Shown here: positions 16,350 through 24,210 of the stretch, in pieces
Position numbering within the stretch: position 1 is the stretch's first letter
Layout: each line of letters opens with the position of its first letter
Assembly (NCBI GenBank): GCA_964543295.1
Contig: CAZIXA010000001.1
Location: 62,001 to 126,000, forward strand
Length of the DNA stretch: 64,000 bases
Reading direction: 5' to 3'
Source of the DNA: AE-B3B sp964543295
Lineage (GTDB): Bacteria > Aerophobota > Aerophobia > Aerophobales > AE-B3A
Position numbers and translations under genes: made by a program
The notes under the pieces: model-generated
The model's database searches: none
The model's input: the letters and a program-made list of their open reading frames with translations, nothing else
What the model was told of the DNA's origin: nothing

Positions 16350-17390
16350 ATGCCTATTAAGACTATCGAGTGGATAGAAGGGAAGGTTAAGATTATAGAT
16401 CAGAGTAAACTTCCTCAAAAATTGGAGTACATTTATTGTAAGGATGTAGAAACTCTGAGAGAGGCAATTAGCTCCCTTAAGATAAGGGGTGCTCCTGTGA
16501 TAGGAATTGCGGCAGCTTTTGGGGTCGTCCTGGGGATAAAGAATTCTTCTTCTCAGAACTATCTTAGCTTTCAGAAGGAGATAGAAAAAGTCATTGATTA
16601 CTTTGCGCGTTCCCGACCTACGGCGGTTAATCTTTTCTGGTCCTTGAAGCGTATGAGGAACTGCGCAGAAAAGAACAAAGACAAACAGATAAAGGAAATA
16701 AAGACCATTCTTGAAAAAGAAGCACTTCAAATAATGGAAGAAGATAAACGATGTAATCGGCAGATTGGGGAAAACGGAGCACGTCTTATTGAGGATGGAC
16801 AGACAATTCTAACCCACTGCAACGCTGGAGCTCTGGCTACAGCTGATTATGGAACTGCCCTGGGGATTATTTACCGAGCAAAACAGAAAGGAAAGAAAGT
16901 CAAAGTTTACGTTAACGAGACCCGTCCTCTTCTTCAAGGAGCAAGACTGACTACCTGGGAACTCCTCCGGGAAGGAATTGAGGTGGTCTTGATCTGTGAT
17001 GATATGGCTGGACAGGTAATGCAAGAGGGAAAGATCAATAAGATCTTGGTGGGAGCAGATAGAGTCGCCGCTAATGGTGACGTGGCCAACAAGATAGGAA
17101 CTTATATGCTGGCGGTACTAGCAAAGGAGAATGGGATTCCCTTTTACGTAGCCTGTCCTTTCTCCAGCATTGATCTATCTCTACCTTCTGGTAAAGAAAT
17201 CCCTATTGAGCAAAGAGATTCTTCCGAGATAACCACTTTTTTGGGAAAAAGGATTGCCCCTCAGGGAATTAAGACATATAATCCTGCCTTTGATGTAACT
17301 CCAGCTATGTATATAAAAGGTATCATCACGGAAAAAGGAATACACCAATCTCCTTACGAGAAAAGTCTACCACAAAAAATGGGGACGTGA
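16350..17390 (+). CDS. mtnA: S-methyl-5-thioribose-1-phosphate isomerase
   Basis: 346 residues. It converts methylthioribose-1-phosphate to the ribulose form in methionine salvage, or a related ribose-1,5-bisphosphate isomerisation. Motifs are IRGAPVIGIAAAFGV near residue 48, the catalytic-Cys region ILTHCNAGALATADYGTALG near 160, the Asp region GADRVAANGDVANKIGTY near 240, and the closing FDVTPAMYIKGIITEKGI. The final codons (KMGT-stop) lie in the left arm of a hairpin repeat (17375-17414), so the repeat supplies the stop codon. No other mtn gene is nearby. Confidence 0.95.
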   Translation: MPIKTIEWIEGKVKIIDQSKLPQKLEYIYCKDVETLREAISSLKIRGAPVIGIAAAFGVVLGIKNSSSQNYLSFQKEIEKVIDYFARSRPTAVNLFWSLKRMRNCAEKNKDKQIKEIKTILEKEALQIMEEDKRCNRQIGENGARLIEDGQTILTHCNAGALATADYGTALGIIYRAKQKGKKVKVYVNETRPLLQGARLTTWELLREGIEVVLICDDMAGQVMQEGKINKILVGADRVAANGDVANKIGTYMLAVLAKENGIPFYVACPFSSIDLSLPSGKEIPIEQRDSSEITTFLGKRIAPQGIKTYNPAFDVTPAMYIKGIITEKGIHQSPYEKSLPQKMGT

Positions 17391-17414
17391 TTATTTTTTC
17401 TCGTCCCCATTTTT
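17375..17414 (+). repeat. Hairpin repeat of the GGGGACGTGATTA family at the mtnA end
   Basis: AAAAATGGGGACG (17375-17387) pairs perfectly with CGTCCCCATTTTT (17402-17414) around a 14-base loop. The element contains GGGGACGTGATTATTTTTTC. With the flanking A and T runs it could also act as a terminator in either direction. Confidence 0.8.
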
Positions 17415-17429
17415 CAGAGGAACAGGAAA

Positions 17430-17723
17430 ATGACGAAGAAGATTGATCGAAAAGAGGTCAAGTATATTGCTCACCTGGCGCGGCTTCAATTAACCTCGGA
17501 AGAGGAAGAAAAATTCAGCCGCCAGTTGGGAGAGATCCTGACCTATGTGGACAAACTGAAAGAAGTAGATACTCGTAATATCCCTCCTACTTCCCATGTC
17601 TTTGCTTTAAAGAACGTATTCAGAGAGGACAAGCAAAAGAAATCTCTTCCCCAGCGAGAAGCCCTGTCCAATGCTCCCAAGAAGAAACGAAATCAGTTTC
17701 AGGTTCCCAAGATAATAGAGTAA
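17430..17723 (+). CDS. gatC: Aspartyl/glutamyl-tRNA amidotransferase subunit C
   Basis: 97 residues, typical length. It is the small scaffold subunit of GatCAB, which converts Glu-tRNA-Gln or Asp-tRNA-Asn to the amidated form. It shows the family signature VKYIAHLARLQLTSEEEEKF, the middle YVDKLKEVDTRNIPPTSHV and the C-terminal NAPKKKRNQFQVPKIIE. AGGAACAGGAAA precedes the ATG. The usual neighbour gatA is absent; gatB lies 34 kb away on the same strand. Its stop abuts the convergent mreD stop with no gap. Confidence 0.95.
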   Translation: MTKKIDRKEVKYIAHLARLQLTSEEEEKFSRQLGEILTYVDKLKEVDTRNIPPTSHVFALKNVFREDKQKKSLPQREALSNAPKKKRNQFQVPKIIE

Positions 17724-18218
17724 TTAAGCTCTATAGATTCTTTCCTTTCGATGGACTTCTCGTATGAAGAAAATAAGAAAAACTAAAACCATGTTATACA
17801 AGGAAGTGGGCAGAGTGAGATAGACGATTCTTTCTAGAAAAGAAGAGGAAAGGCGAAAGATAGTTAACCAGGCCGAAAGGATAGCTCCACTCAGGATGCT
17901 GAGCAGCCCCACGATGAGGAGAATAAAGACGATGTTTTCCTGGTAGACCCTTTCCTTCACCTCGGAGGTAAGAAATCCTACTAAAGACAGAGCAAAGGCG
18001 TTTAGCCCCAGTAAGGGATAAAAGAAGATATCCTCGAGCAGTCCAATGGTAAAACCGGCTAATAATCCTTCTTTCCAGTCATGGGTCCAGGCCCATAGAA
18101 TGAGCAGAATAAAAGGGAAATCTGGCCTACCTCCTCTAAAAGAAACTACCCCCATTAAAGCAGCCTCCAGAAGGAAAACCAGACTAACTAGAAGGATAAA
18201 GATAGCCAATTTTTTCAT
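17724..18218 (-). CDS. mreD: Rod shape-determining protein MreD
   Basis: 164 residues, mostly hydrophobic with about five membrane segments. The conserved RPDFPFILLILWAWTHDWKE, GLLEDIFFYPLLGLNAFALSL and SEVKERVYQEN regions fit MreD. It is an inner-membrane part of the elongation machinery that works with MreB, MreC, RodA and PBP2. Its start overlaps the mreC end by four bases (ATGA type), so the two are translationally coupled. Confidence 0.9.
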   Translation of the reverse strand: MKKLAIFILLVSLVFLLEAALMGVVSFRGGRPDFPFILLILWAWTHDWKEGLLAGFTIGLLEDIFFYPLLGLNAFALSLVGFLTSEVKERVYQENIVFILLIVGLLSILSGAILSAWLTIFRLSSSFLERIVYLTLPTSLYNMVLVFLIFFIREVHRKERIYRA

Positions 18219-19024
18219 TTCTTTATGACAAACAGTTCCTCTAGCTTCCCAAAATCTACCGAGGGAACAACCTCCACTTCTTGAAATAAACGATTAGGAT
18301 TCTTTTTTACCCGAGAAATTCTTCCCACCAGAATTCCTTTGGGAAAAAGGTCCCCCAGACCCGAAGTCACAATCTCATCCCCTACCTCGACAGAGGCTCT
18401 GGTTAAAAGATACTTCAACTCACATGCCTTCCCCATACCCTGCAAGATAGCCACATCCCTGGTTCTTTCATTTCTTACCCCTACCTTGCTCCTCTCATCC
18501 AGAATTGTCAGAACTTTGGCTTGATGAGGATAGACCTCAATTATCCTTCCTACCAATCCCTGAGCATTAACCACAACCATCTCCTTTTCTATCTCCTCTT
18601 TTTTCCCTTTTCCTAAAAAAAAGACTTTGAAATAGTCACGAGGGGCATAGGCCACTACCTGGACAGGGAGAAGTTCACAGGGTTGTTTTTGTTGGAATTC
18701 AAGCATCTTCCCCAGTCTCTCATTGGTAGAGACTATCCTCTGATAATAATTCTTCTCCTGGAAAATGAGTTGGGCCAGCCGATCCTTAAGGGCCTTGTTT
18801 TCCTCTCTGAGTCTTCTTGAGTTATGGATATCTTCGATGAATTCGCCTATGTTGGATTTAACATGAAAACCGGCTGCCGGGAATAACCCCATTAAGACAT
18901 AGCTTTTCTCTCTGATTCGGACAACCACATCACTATGATAGGAGGAAATCAACATTAGAATAGAGGATAGAAAGAGAAACCCAACTAAAAAAAATATCTT
19001 CAAAGAAATTGCTCTTTTAATCAT
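18215..19024 (-). CDS. mreC: Rod shape-determining protein MreC
   Basis: 269 residues. A single N-terminal membrane anchor (about 7-27, SLKIFFLVGFLFLSSILMLI) is followed by a coiled coil (65-105) and the two-domain periplasmic beta region typical of MreC. Conserved stretches are VVAYAPRDYFKVFFLGKG, VVNAQGLVGRIIEVYP, TILDERSKVGVRN and EIVTSGLGDLFPKGILVG. It links MreB and MreD to the cell-wall synthases. It lies between mreB and mreD in a three-gene operon. Confidence 0.95.
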   Translation of the reverse strand: MIKRAISLKIFFLVGFLFLSSILMLISSYHSDVVVRIREKSYVLMGLFPAAGFHVKSNIGEFIEDIHNSRRLREENKALKDRLAQLIFQEKNYYQRIVSTNERLGKMLEFQQKQPCELLPVQVVAYAPRDYFKVFFLGKGKKEEIEKEMVVVNAQGLVGRIIEVYPHQAKVLTILDERSKVGVRNERTRDVAILQGMGKACELKYLLTRASVEVGDEIVTSGLGDLFPKGILVGRISRVKKNPNRLFQEVEVVPSVDFGKLEELFVIKK

Positions 19025-19034
19025 CTTGGATTGA

Positions 19035-20075
19035 CTATTCCGACTCAGGTTTGGTTTCTACAGTAGAGAGCAGCTCCCGATTTTCTAATAACTTCCCCAC
19101 CCCCATCACCACCGAAAGAAGAGGTTCCGGGACTAGCTTCACAGGCAAATGGATTCTTTTAGAAACGTATTTGTCAAATCCTTTAAGGCAAGCTCCCCCT
19201 CCGGTAAGATATATTCCTCTCTCCATTATGTCTCCCGCTAGCTCTGGTGGACTCTCCTCCAGGGTACTCTCTATCATCTCACAAATCATGGATACTACCG
19301 GAGAAAGAATATTGCTTAACTCCTCAGAGTCTATCTCTATCTCATTGGGAAAACCAGTGCTCAAGTCTCTTCCCCTCATCTTCATCTTCTCCTTCCGCGA
19401 GGGAGGATGGGTGCATCCTATATTTATCTTAATACGCTCGGCCATCTGTTCGCCAACGAATAAATTATGATTTTCCTTTAGATGTAGAATTATGGCCTGG
19501 TCCATCTCATCTCCGGCTATTCGAATATGTTTGCTTATCACTACCCCATCGAGGGAGGTTATGGCTGCCTCACTGGTCCCTCCCCCAATATCCACTATCA
19601 TACTACCCAGAGGTTCAGATATGGGTAAATCTGCTCCAATTACTGCTGCCACTGGCTCATGTACTAGCTGAACCTGGCGAGCTCCCAGATGGGTAGCTAT
19701 GTCTACTAGCGCCTTTTTTTCAACCTTGGTAGCCCTCGAAGGAACCCCGATCACCAGTTTAGGACCAACTAAACGGTGATAGGGCTGAATCTGAGAGAGA
19801 AAATATTCAACCATCCTCTGGGTTGCATCGTAGTCGGCAACTACTCCATTTTGCAAAGGACGCACAACCACGATATTCTGAGGAGTCTTTCCCAGCATTT
19901 CCTTAGCCTCTTTTCCTACTCCTACAATCCTTCCATCTTTCCGAGCCACCGCCAATACAGAGGGCATATTTAAAACAATCCCTTTACCTTTTGCATAAAT
20001 CAAGGTACTGCTTGTCCCTAAATCTATGCCTAAATTATCCCCAAATAACCTAAAACTAAAAAAATCTCTAAACAT
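19035..20075 (-). CDS. mreB: Rod shape-determining protein MreB
   Basis: 346 residues, an actin-like ATPase that guides lateral wall growth. Motifs are the phosphate-1 loop LGIDLGTSSTLIYAKGKGI, PSVLAVARKDGRIVGVGKEA, GVPSRATKVEKKA, phosphate-2 IVDIGGGTSEAAI, and the adenosine motif LTGGGACLKGFDKY. The N-terminus MFRDFFSFRLFGDNL is a likely amphipathic membrane helix. It is the first gene of mreBCD and is served by a near-consensus promoter 27 bases upstream. Confidence 0.97.
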   Translation of the reverse strand: MFRDFFSFRLFGDNLGIDLGTSSTLIYAKGKGIVLNMPSVLAVARKDGRIVGVGKEAKEMLGKTPQNIVVVRPLQNGVVADYDATQRMVEYFLSQIQPYHRLVGPKLVIGVPSRATKVEKKALVDIATHLGARQVQLVHEPVAAVIGADLPISEPLGSMIVDIGGGTSEAAITSLDGVVISKHIRIAGDEMDQAIILHLKENHNLFVGEQMAERIKINIGCTHPPSRKEKMKMRGRDLSTGFPNEIEIDSEELSNILSPVVSMICEMIESTLEESPPELAGDIMERGIYLTGGGACLKGFDKYVSKRIHLPVKLVPEPLLSVVMGVGKLLENRELLSTVETKPESE

Positions 20076-20101
20076 GGCCTGTATTTCCCAATTTTAAAGC
20101 C

Positions 20102-20129
20102 ATTATATTAACCATAGGGGAAAAGTCAA
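20102..20129 (-). promoter_or_regulatory. Promoter of the mreBCD operon
   Basis: On the minus strand, TTGACT (20124-20129) and TATAAT (20102-20107) are 16 bases apart. Upstream lies CTGAGGTATTTC, a degenerate form of the repeated promoter box. Confidence 0.8.
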
Positions 20130-20460
20130 GAAATACCTCAGGACAATTTCTTCCGTCGCTGTATAGTAGCTTCTTATTCTTTCTACTCAGCTTCTCGTTG
20201 CCTGCGGCACTTACCAGCCGGGAAAAATATAAACTCGTCGCCTTGCTCCTCAAACAGTATATTTTTCTTTTTCCTCAACTCGAAGTTTCATTAAGGTAGC
20301 TCCTACAAGGCTTCGGCTGCGTCTCCTTCGGACCAGAAAATATCCTTCGGTAGACCATATAATTTCCTAGTTCATCAAGAAAAGCTTGAGGCTGCCTTAT
20401 GGAAAACACCTCGTGGGGCAGCCAAAAGAAGAGGATTTGTCACCAAACTGACGAGTTAAT

Positions 20461-20488
20461 TTGCAAAATTTAAGGAAAAATGTATAAT
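20461..20488 (+). promoter_or_regulatory. Promoter of the foldase gene
   Basis: TTGCAA (20461-20466) and TATAAT (20483-20488) are 16 bases apart, about 40 bases before the ATG at 20527. TAGGAGAG provides the ribosome site. Confidence 0.7.
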
Positions 20489-20526
20489 TCTAGGTAGCAT
20501 AGTCAGAGACCAGTAGGAGAGTTGAG

Positions 20527-22416
20527 ATGATATTACAAGATTTAAGAAAATCAATAAAGCCCATGATGTGGATAATAGCTATAGCTTTTGGCGCCTCCCT
20601 ACCCCTCATGTACCTACGTTCTAGAACTGGTGATCACCAAAAACCTTTAGCTAAAGTCAATGGCGTCTCCATCTCCTATGCAACCTTTGCCAGGAGCTAT
20701 AGTGATGTCTATGAGAGATACCAACAAACATCCGGCGAACAAATTTCACCACAGGTAGAAACCTACTTAAAGTACCAGGTATTGGCCCGGCTCATAACTA
20801 ACGAAATCCTTTGGCAGGAAGCTAACAGGGCAAGAATCAGGATAAGCGAGGAAGAACTGACTGAGGCCATCGAAAGAATAATGAGGAGCTTTCCCTCTCG
20901 GGAGGCCTTCGTGAGATTTCTCAACTACCAACACATTTCTTACCGTGACCTGAAAGAACAAATCAGAAAGCAGCTGGCCATACACGAGCTCACCCAGCGA
21001 ATTCAGGATAGTGTAGGAGTAACTGACCAGGAAGTTAAAGACTACTGGTTACGCGAAAATGAGAAGATAAAGGCTGTCTACATTTATCTTTCTCCTAAAA
21101 AGTATGAAAAGGAAGTGGTAGTCAGTCAGGAGGAGATAACCATCTATTATGAGAAACATAAAGAAGACTTTACTATCCCCGAGAAGGTAAAAGTAGACTA
21201 TCTTTTAATAAGTTCTGGAGAATTCACCAAAGAAATCAAAACTACCCCCAAAGAACTAAAGTCTTACTATGAGGGACATCTAGCCAATTTTGAAGTTCCG
21301 GAAAAAAGGAAAGTCAGTCATATTCTGATCAAACTACTTCCTTCGGCGAGTAAAAAGGAAGAGGAGAATGCAAAAAAGAAGATAGAAGAGATTCAAAAAA
21401 AGCTAGAAAAGGGAGCTGATTTCACGACCCTAGCCAAGAAATATTCTCAAGATACGTCTTCTGCCAAAAAAGGGGGCGACCTGGGGTTTTTCACCTATAC
21501 CCAGATGATTCCTTCCTTTAGTAGAGCTGCTTTTTCTTTGAAAAAAGAAGGTGAGGTCAGTGGAATAGTCAAAAGCCCCTTTGGCTATCATCTAATTAAG
21601 TTGACCGGAATAAAACAAGCCTATACCGAGCCATTTGAGGAAGTAAAATCACGGATCAAAAAGCTATTGATAGAGCAAAAAAGCGATGACCTTGCTAAGA
21701 AAGAGGCCGAGAGAACGAGGGAAAGGATCAAGGAAAAAAAGATAACCTTTACCGACTACGTGAAAAAACATCCCTTTCGCTATAACTCCACCCCGTTTTT
21801 CTCCTCCACGGAAAAAGTTGAAGGCGTTGGATGGGTCCCTCAATTTAATGAGGTTGCTTTTTCCTTAAAACCCGGAGAAATTAGCTCTGTAGTGCAAATC
21901 CCCCAAGGATATTCTATATTGAAACTGGTGGAAAGAAAAACCTCCCGTATTCCGCCGTTAAAGGAGATAACCCAAAAAATAAAAGAGAAGATAGTGGAAG
22001 AGAAAGCAAAAAGAACAGCCGAGGAAAAAGCAAAACAGATACAGAAAGAGATAAAGGAAGGTAAGAATCTATCCTCTCTGGCTAAGAAATTTGGTCTAGA
22101 GTATAAGAGTTTAAAATACCTTAAGAGGGGAGATTTGATAGAGGAGCTCGGTAGCACAGACCGAGAAAAATTTATGGAGACCGCCTTTTCTCTAGCCAAA
22201 GGAGAGGTAAGCCCACCAGTCTGGCTAAGCAAAGGATATTATGTAATACAATTAACCGGAAGAGATCTCTCTCTTGAGGAGTTTGCCAAAGAAAGGGAAA
22301 AATTTACCCAAGATCTAACTTCCCAGAAGAGAACAGAAGAGCTAAATCTCTGGCTTCAAAAAATAAGAGAGAAAGCAAAAATAGAAGACAATTCCAGCCT
22401 ATTCTTCTCCCCTTAA
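20527..22416 (+). CDS. PpiD/SurA-like membrane-anchored peptidyl-prolyl isomerase
   Basis: 629 residues. One N-terminal membrane segment (about 10-28) is followed by a SurA-N/PpiD-like helical chaperone region (40-200) and a parvulin domain (about 265-360). Parvulin signatures are KVSHILIKLLP, FTTLAKKYSQDTSSAKKGGD, LGFFTYTQMIPSFSRAAFSL and SPFGYHLIKL. Two further degenerate parvulin-like modules follow (VGWVPQFNEVAFSLKPGEIS near 440 and AFSLAKGEVSPPVWLSKGYY near 560). It probably folds exported or outer-membrane proteins at the outer face of the inner membrane. Its end overlaps the convergent yajC end by 18 bases. Confidence 0.9.
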   Translation: MILQDLRKSIKPMMWIIAIAFGASLPLMYLRSRTGDHQKPLAKVNGVSISYATFARSYSDVYERYQQTSGEQISPQVETYLKYQVLARLITNEILWQEANRARIRISEEELTEAIERIMRSFPSREAFVRFLNYQHISYRDLKEQIRKQLAIHELTQRIQDSVGVTDQEVKDYWLRENEKIKAVYIYLSPKKYEKEVVVSQEEITIYYEKHKEDFTIPEKVKVDYLLISSGEFTKEIKTTPKELKSYYEGHLANFEVPEKRKVSHILIKLLPSASKKEEENAKKKIEEIQKKLEKGADFTTLAKKYSQDTSSAKKGGDLGFFTYTQMIPSFSRAAFSLKKEGEVSGIVKSPFGYHLIKLTGIKQAYTEPFEEVKSRIKKLLIEQKSDDLAKKEAERTRERIKEKKITFTDYVKKHPFRYNSTPFFSSTEKVEGVGWVPQFNEVAFSLKPGEISSVVQIPQGYSILKLVERKTSRIPPLKEITQKIKEKIVEEKAKRTAEEKAKQIQKEIKEGKNLSSLAKKFGLEYKSLKYLKRGDLIEELGSTDREKFMETAFSLAKGEVSPPVWLSKGYYVIQLTGRDLSLEEFAKEREKFTQDLTSQKRTEELNLWLQKIREKAKIEDNSSLFFSP

Positions 22417-22710
22417 TTGAGAAATACAGCTTCTCTGTACTCTTATCCTAACCTGATTAGCTACCTCTATTTCCACGTAATTTTTTTTAAGCCCAATGAT
22501 GGTTCCGTAGACGCCTCCGGTAGTGATTATTTTGTCTCCTTTCTTCAAATTCCTCACCATTTGCTGATGCTCCTTTTGCTTTCTTCTCTGAGGCATAATG
22601 AGAAGAAAATAAAAGATTACAAAGATGAGAATTAGAGGCATAAGAGTAGTAACCATGCTTCCTGCTCCCGGTGCTACTTGCCCATCAATAGCCCAAGCAA
22701 CTGCATACAC
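22399..22710 (-). CDS. yajC: Preprotein translocase accessory protein YajC
   Basis: 103 residues. One membrane helix (about 22-42, LMPLILIFVIFYFLLIMPQ) is followed by the family signature RRKQKEHQQMVRNLKKGDKI, TTGGVYGTIIGL and a small beta region. It binds the SecDF part of the Sec machinery. The GTG start has an excellent ribosome site (AAGGAGG) eight bases upstream. secD and secF, its usual neighbours, are absent from the window; queA and tgt lie 3.5 kb away on the other strand. Confidence 0.95.
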   Translation of the reverse strand: MYAVAWAIDGQVAPGAGSMVTTLMPLILIFVIFYFLLIMPQRRKQKEHQQMVRNLKKGDKIITTGGVYGTIIGLKKNYVEIEVANQVRIRVQRSCISQLRGEE

Positions 22711-22743
22711 TTTGAACCTCCTTTCTTGAGCTCCATCTATTAT

Positions 22744-22907
22744 TCAGCCGCAGATTTACGCTGATTTTTTTCTTTTATTATCATGTACAAATCTTTTCAA
22801 TTCTGGTTTTCTGCCAAAATTCAATAATAAGCCAACTTCAATAGTTGTTGTCTTATTTTTCAACCAACAAACCCAAACCGTGTCCATCTGTGTGAATCCG
22901 TGGCTAA
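22744..22907 (-). repeat. MITE-like element, copy A, carrying a GxxExxY gene tail
   Basis: Read on the minus strand it opens TTAGCCACGGATTCACACAG and closes ATCAGCGTAAATCTGCGGCT. The two ends are imperfect inverted repeats. The interior can be read as NKTTTIEVGLLLNFGRKPEF and onward to DNKRK, the end of a GxxExxY-family protein. Other copies are at 28400, 53955 and 62598. This copy has the fewest internal TTGAGTTTG-type nonamers. Confidence 0.8.
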
Positions 22908-22923
22908 AGGGATTACGTTATCC

Positions 22924-24159
22924 TCATCCTCCTATATGCTGAAACATGGTAAAGTATGGGAGGTACATTGCTATCACTACTAATCCCACCGTTACTCCCA
23001 GAAATCCTATCAAAAGTGGCTCAATTATACTGGCCAAGGAATTAACCATATTTTCTATTTCTTGATCATAGAAGTCAGAGATTTTATTGAGCATTTGATC
23101 AAGAGCCCCCGTTTGCTCACCCACCGAGATCATACTCACCATCATGGGGGGAAACACCCAATATTCTTTCAGGGGTTCAGCGATAGTTCCTCCTTCCTTC
23201 AAAGAAGACCTTGCCTCTTCCACAGCTTTTTCAATTACCCGGTTTTGGGCCGTTTTTCCGGTCATCTCCAGGCTGTCCAGGATAGAAATCCCGCTGTTAG
23301 CAAGGAGAGCTAAAGTTCTGGCAAATCGGGATAAAGATATTTTGTGAAAGAGTTTCCCTGAAACGGGGAACCTTAATTTTAAACTGTCCACCAGATAGCC
23401 TCCTTTAGGGGACCTTTGAAGAAGATAATAGCCGGCTGTCAGGGCACCTATAATAATGAGGACCACATAAAATCTAAATCTGACAAAATCTGAGAAGTTG
23501 AGCATAAATTGAGTGAGGGCGGGAAGTTCGGCATGAAGTGACTCAGCAAAAAGGTCCTTCATCTGGGGAAGAATAAAAAATATGAGGCCAGAGGTGAGCC
23601 CTCCCGCCATGAAGGTAACGAAGATAGGATAACGCATGGCCGAAATTATTCGTTCTTTTATGTTTTCTATAGACTCAAGGTATTCGGCTACTCTGGTAAG
23701 GATGGTATCAAGCACACCCCCCATTTCTCCGGCTTTCACCATATTATGAGATAGAGAAGGAAATATGCGGGGATGTTTGGCCAGGGCCTCGGACAGTGGT
23801 TTTCCGGCTTCAACATCTTTTTTTATCTCACCAATTATTTCCTTCAGGCTTGAGTTTGAAGTTTGGTCAATCATAGTAGCTAAAGCTTGCACCATAGGAA
23901 GACCTGCATTAATAAGAGTGGCAAATTGGCGAAAGAAGACAATTATATCTTTTACCTTTACTCTGGGTTTGAAAACCTCTAACTTAAGAGTTGACTTTCC
24001 GGCAAGAGAAGGAAAAAGACCAGGAGATTTTTTGATTGAAATAATGGTCAGTCCCTGAGGTCTTAATTCAATTACTATCTGCCTTTCACTATCTGCTTCT
24101 ATTACTCCCCTAACTTTTTTCCCTCCTTGATCTATTGCCAAATAATGATAGGCAGTCAT
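22924..24159 (-). CDS. pilC: Type IV pilus inner-membrane platform protein PilC
   Basis: 411 residues from the ATG at 24159 (MTAYHYLAIDQGGKKVRGVI); the frame is open to TTG 24186, but family members start here. It is the T2SS-F fold in duplicate: cytoplasmic blocks FFRQFATLINAGLPMVQALA (near 80) and LSRFARTLALLANSGISILD (near 275), each followed by membrane helices. The closing hydrophobic helix is LIGFLGVTVGLVVIAMYLPYF. It couples the PilB motor to pilin assembly. It lies about 50 bases downstream of pilB. Confidence 0.95.
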   Translation of the reverse strand: MTAYHYLAIDQGGKKVRGVIEADSERQIVIELRPQGLTIISIKKSPGLFPSLAGKSTLKLEVFKPRVKVKDIIVFFRQFATLINAGLPMVQALATMIDQTSNSSLKEIIGEIKKDVEAGKPLSEALAKHPRIFPSLSHNMVKAGEMGGVLDTILTRVAEYLESIENIKERIISAMRYPIFVTFMAGGLTSGLIFFILPQMKDLFAESLHAELPALTQFMLNFSDFVRFRFYVVLIIIGALTAGYYLLQRSPKGGYLVDSLKLRFPVSGKLFHKISLSRFARTLALLANSGISILDSLEMTGKTAQNRVIEKAVEEARSSLKEGGTIAEPLKEYWVFPPMMVSMISVGEQTGALDQMLNKISDFYDQEIENMVNSLASIIEPLLIGFLGVTVGLVVIAMYLPYFTMFQHIGG

Positions 24160-24210
24160 TTTTTTTATGGTGATTAGCCTTGCCAAATATTTTGGGTCGC
24201 TGAGACCCCC

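Larger units (their letters stand above)
20076..20526. other. Intergenic region between mreB and the foldase gene
   Basis: It contains the two divergent promoters and no gene. An inverted repeat GAAAAATATA / TATATTTTTC spans 20222-20267. A stem GGCTGCC / GGCAGCC spans 20390-20423. A CGTCGCTGTAT stretch near 20155 also occurs near 32085. These look like small repeat debris. Confidence 0.6.
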
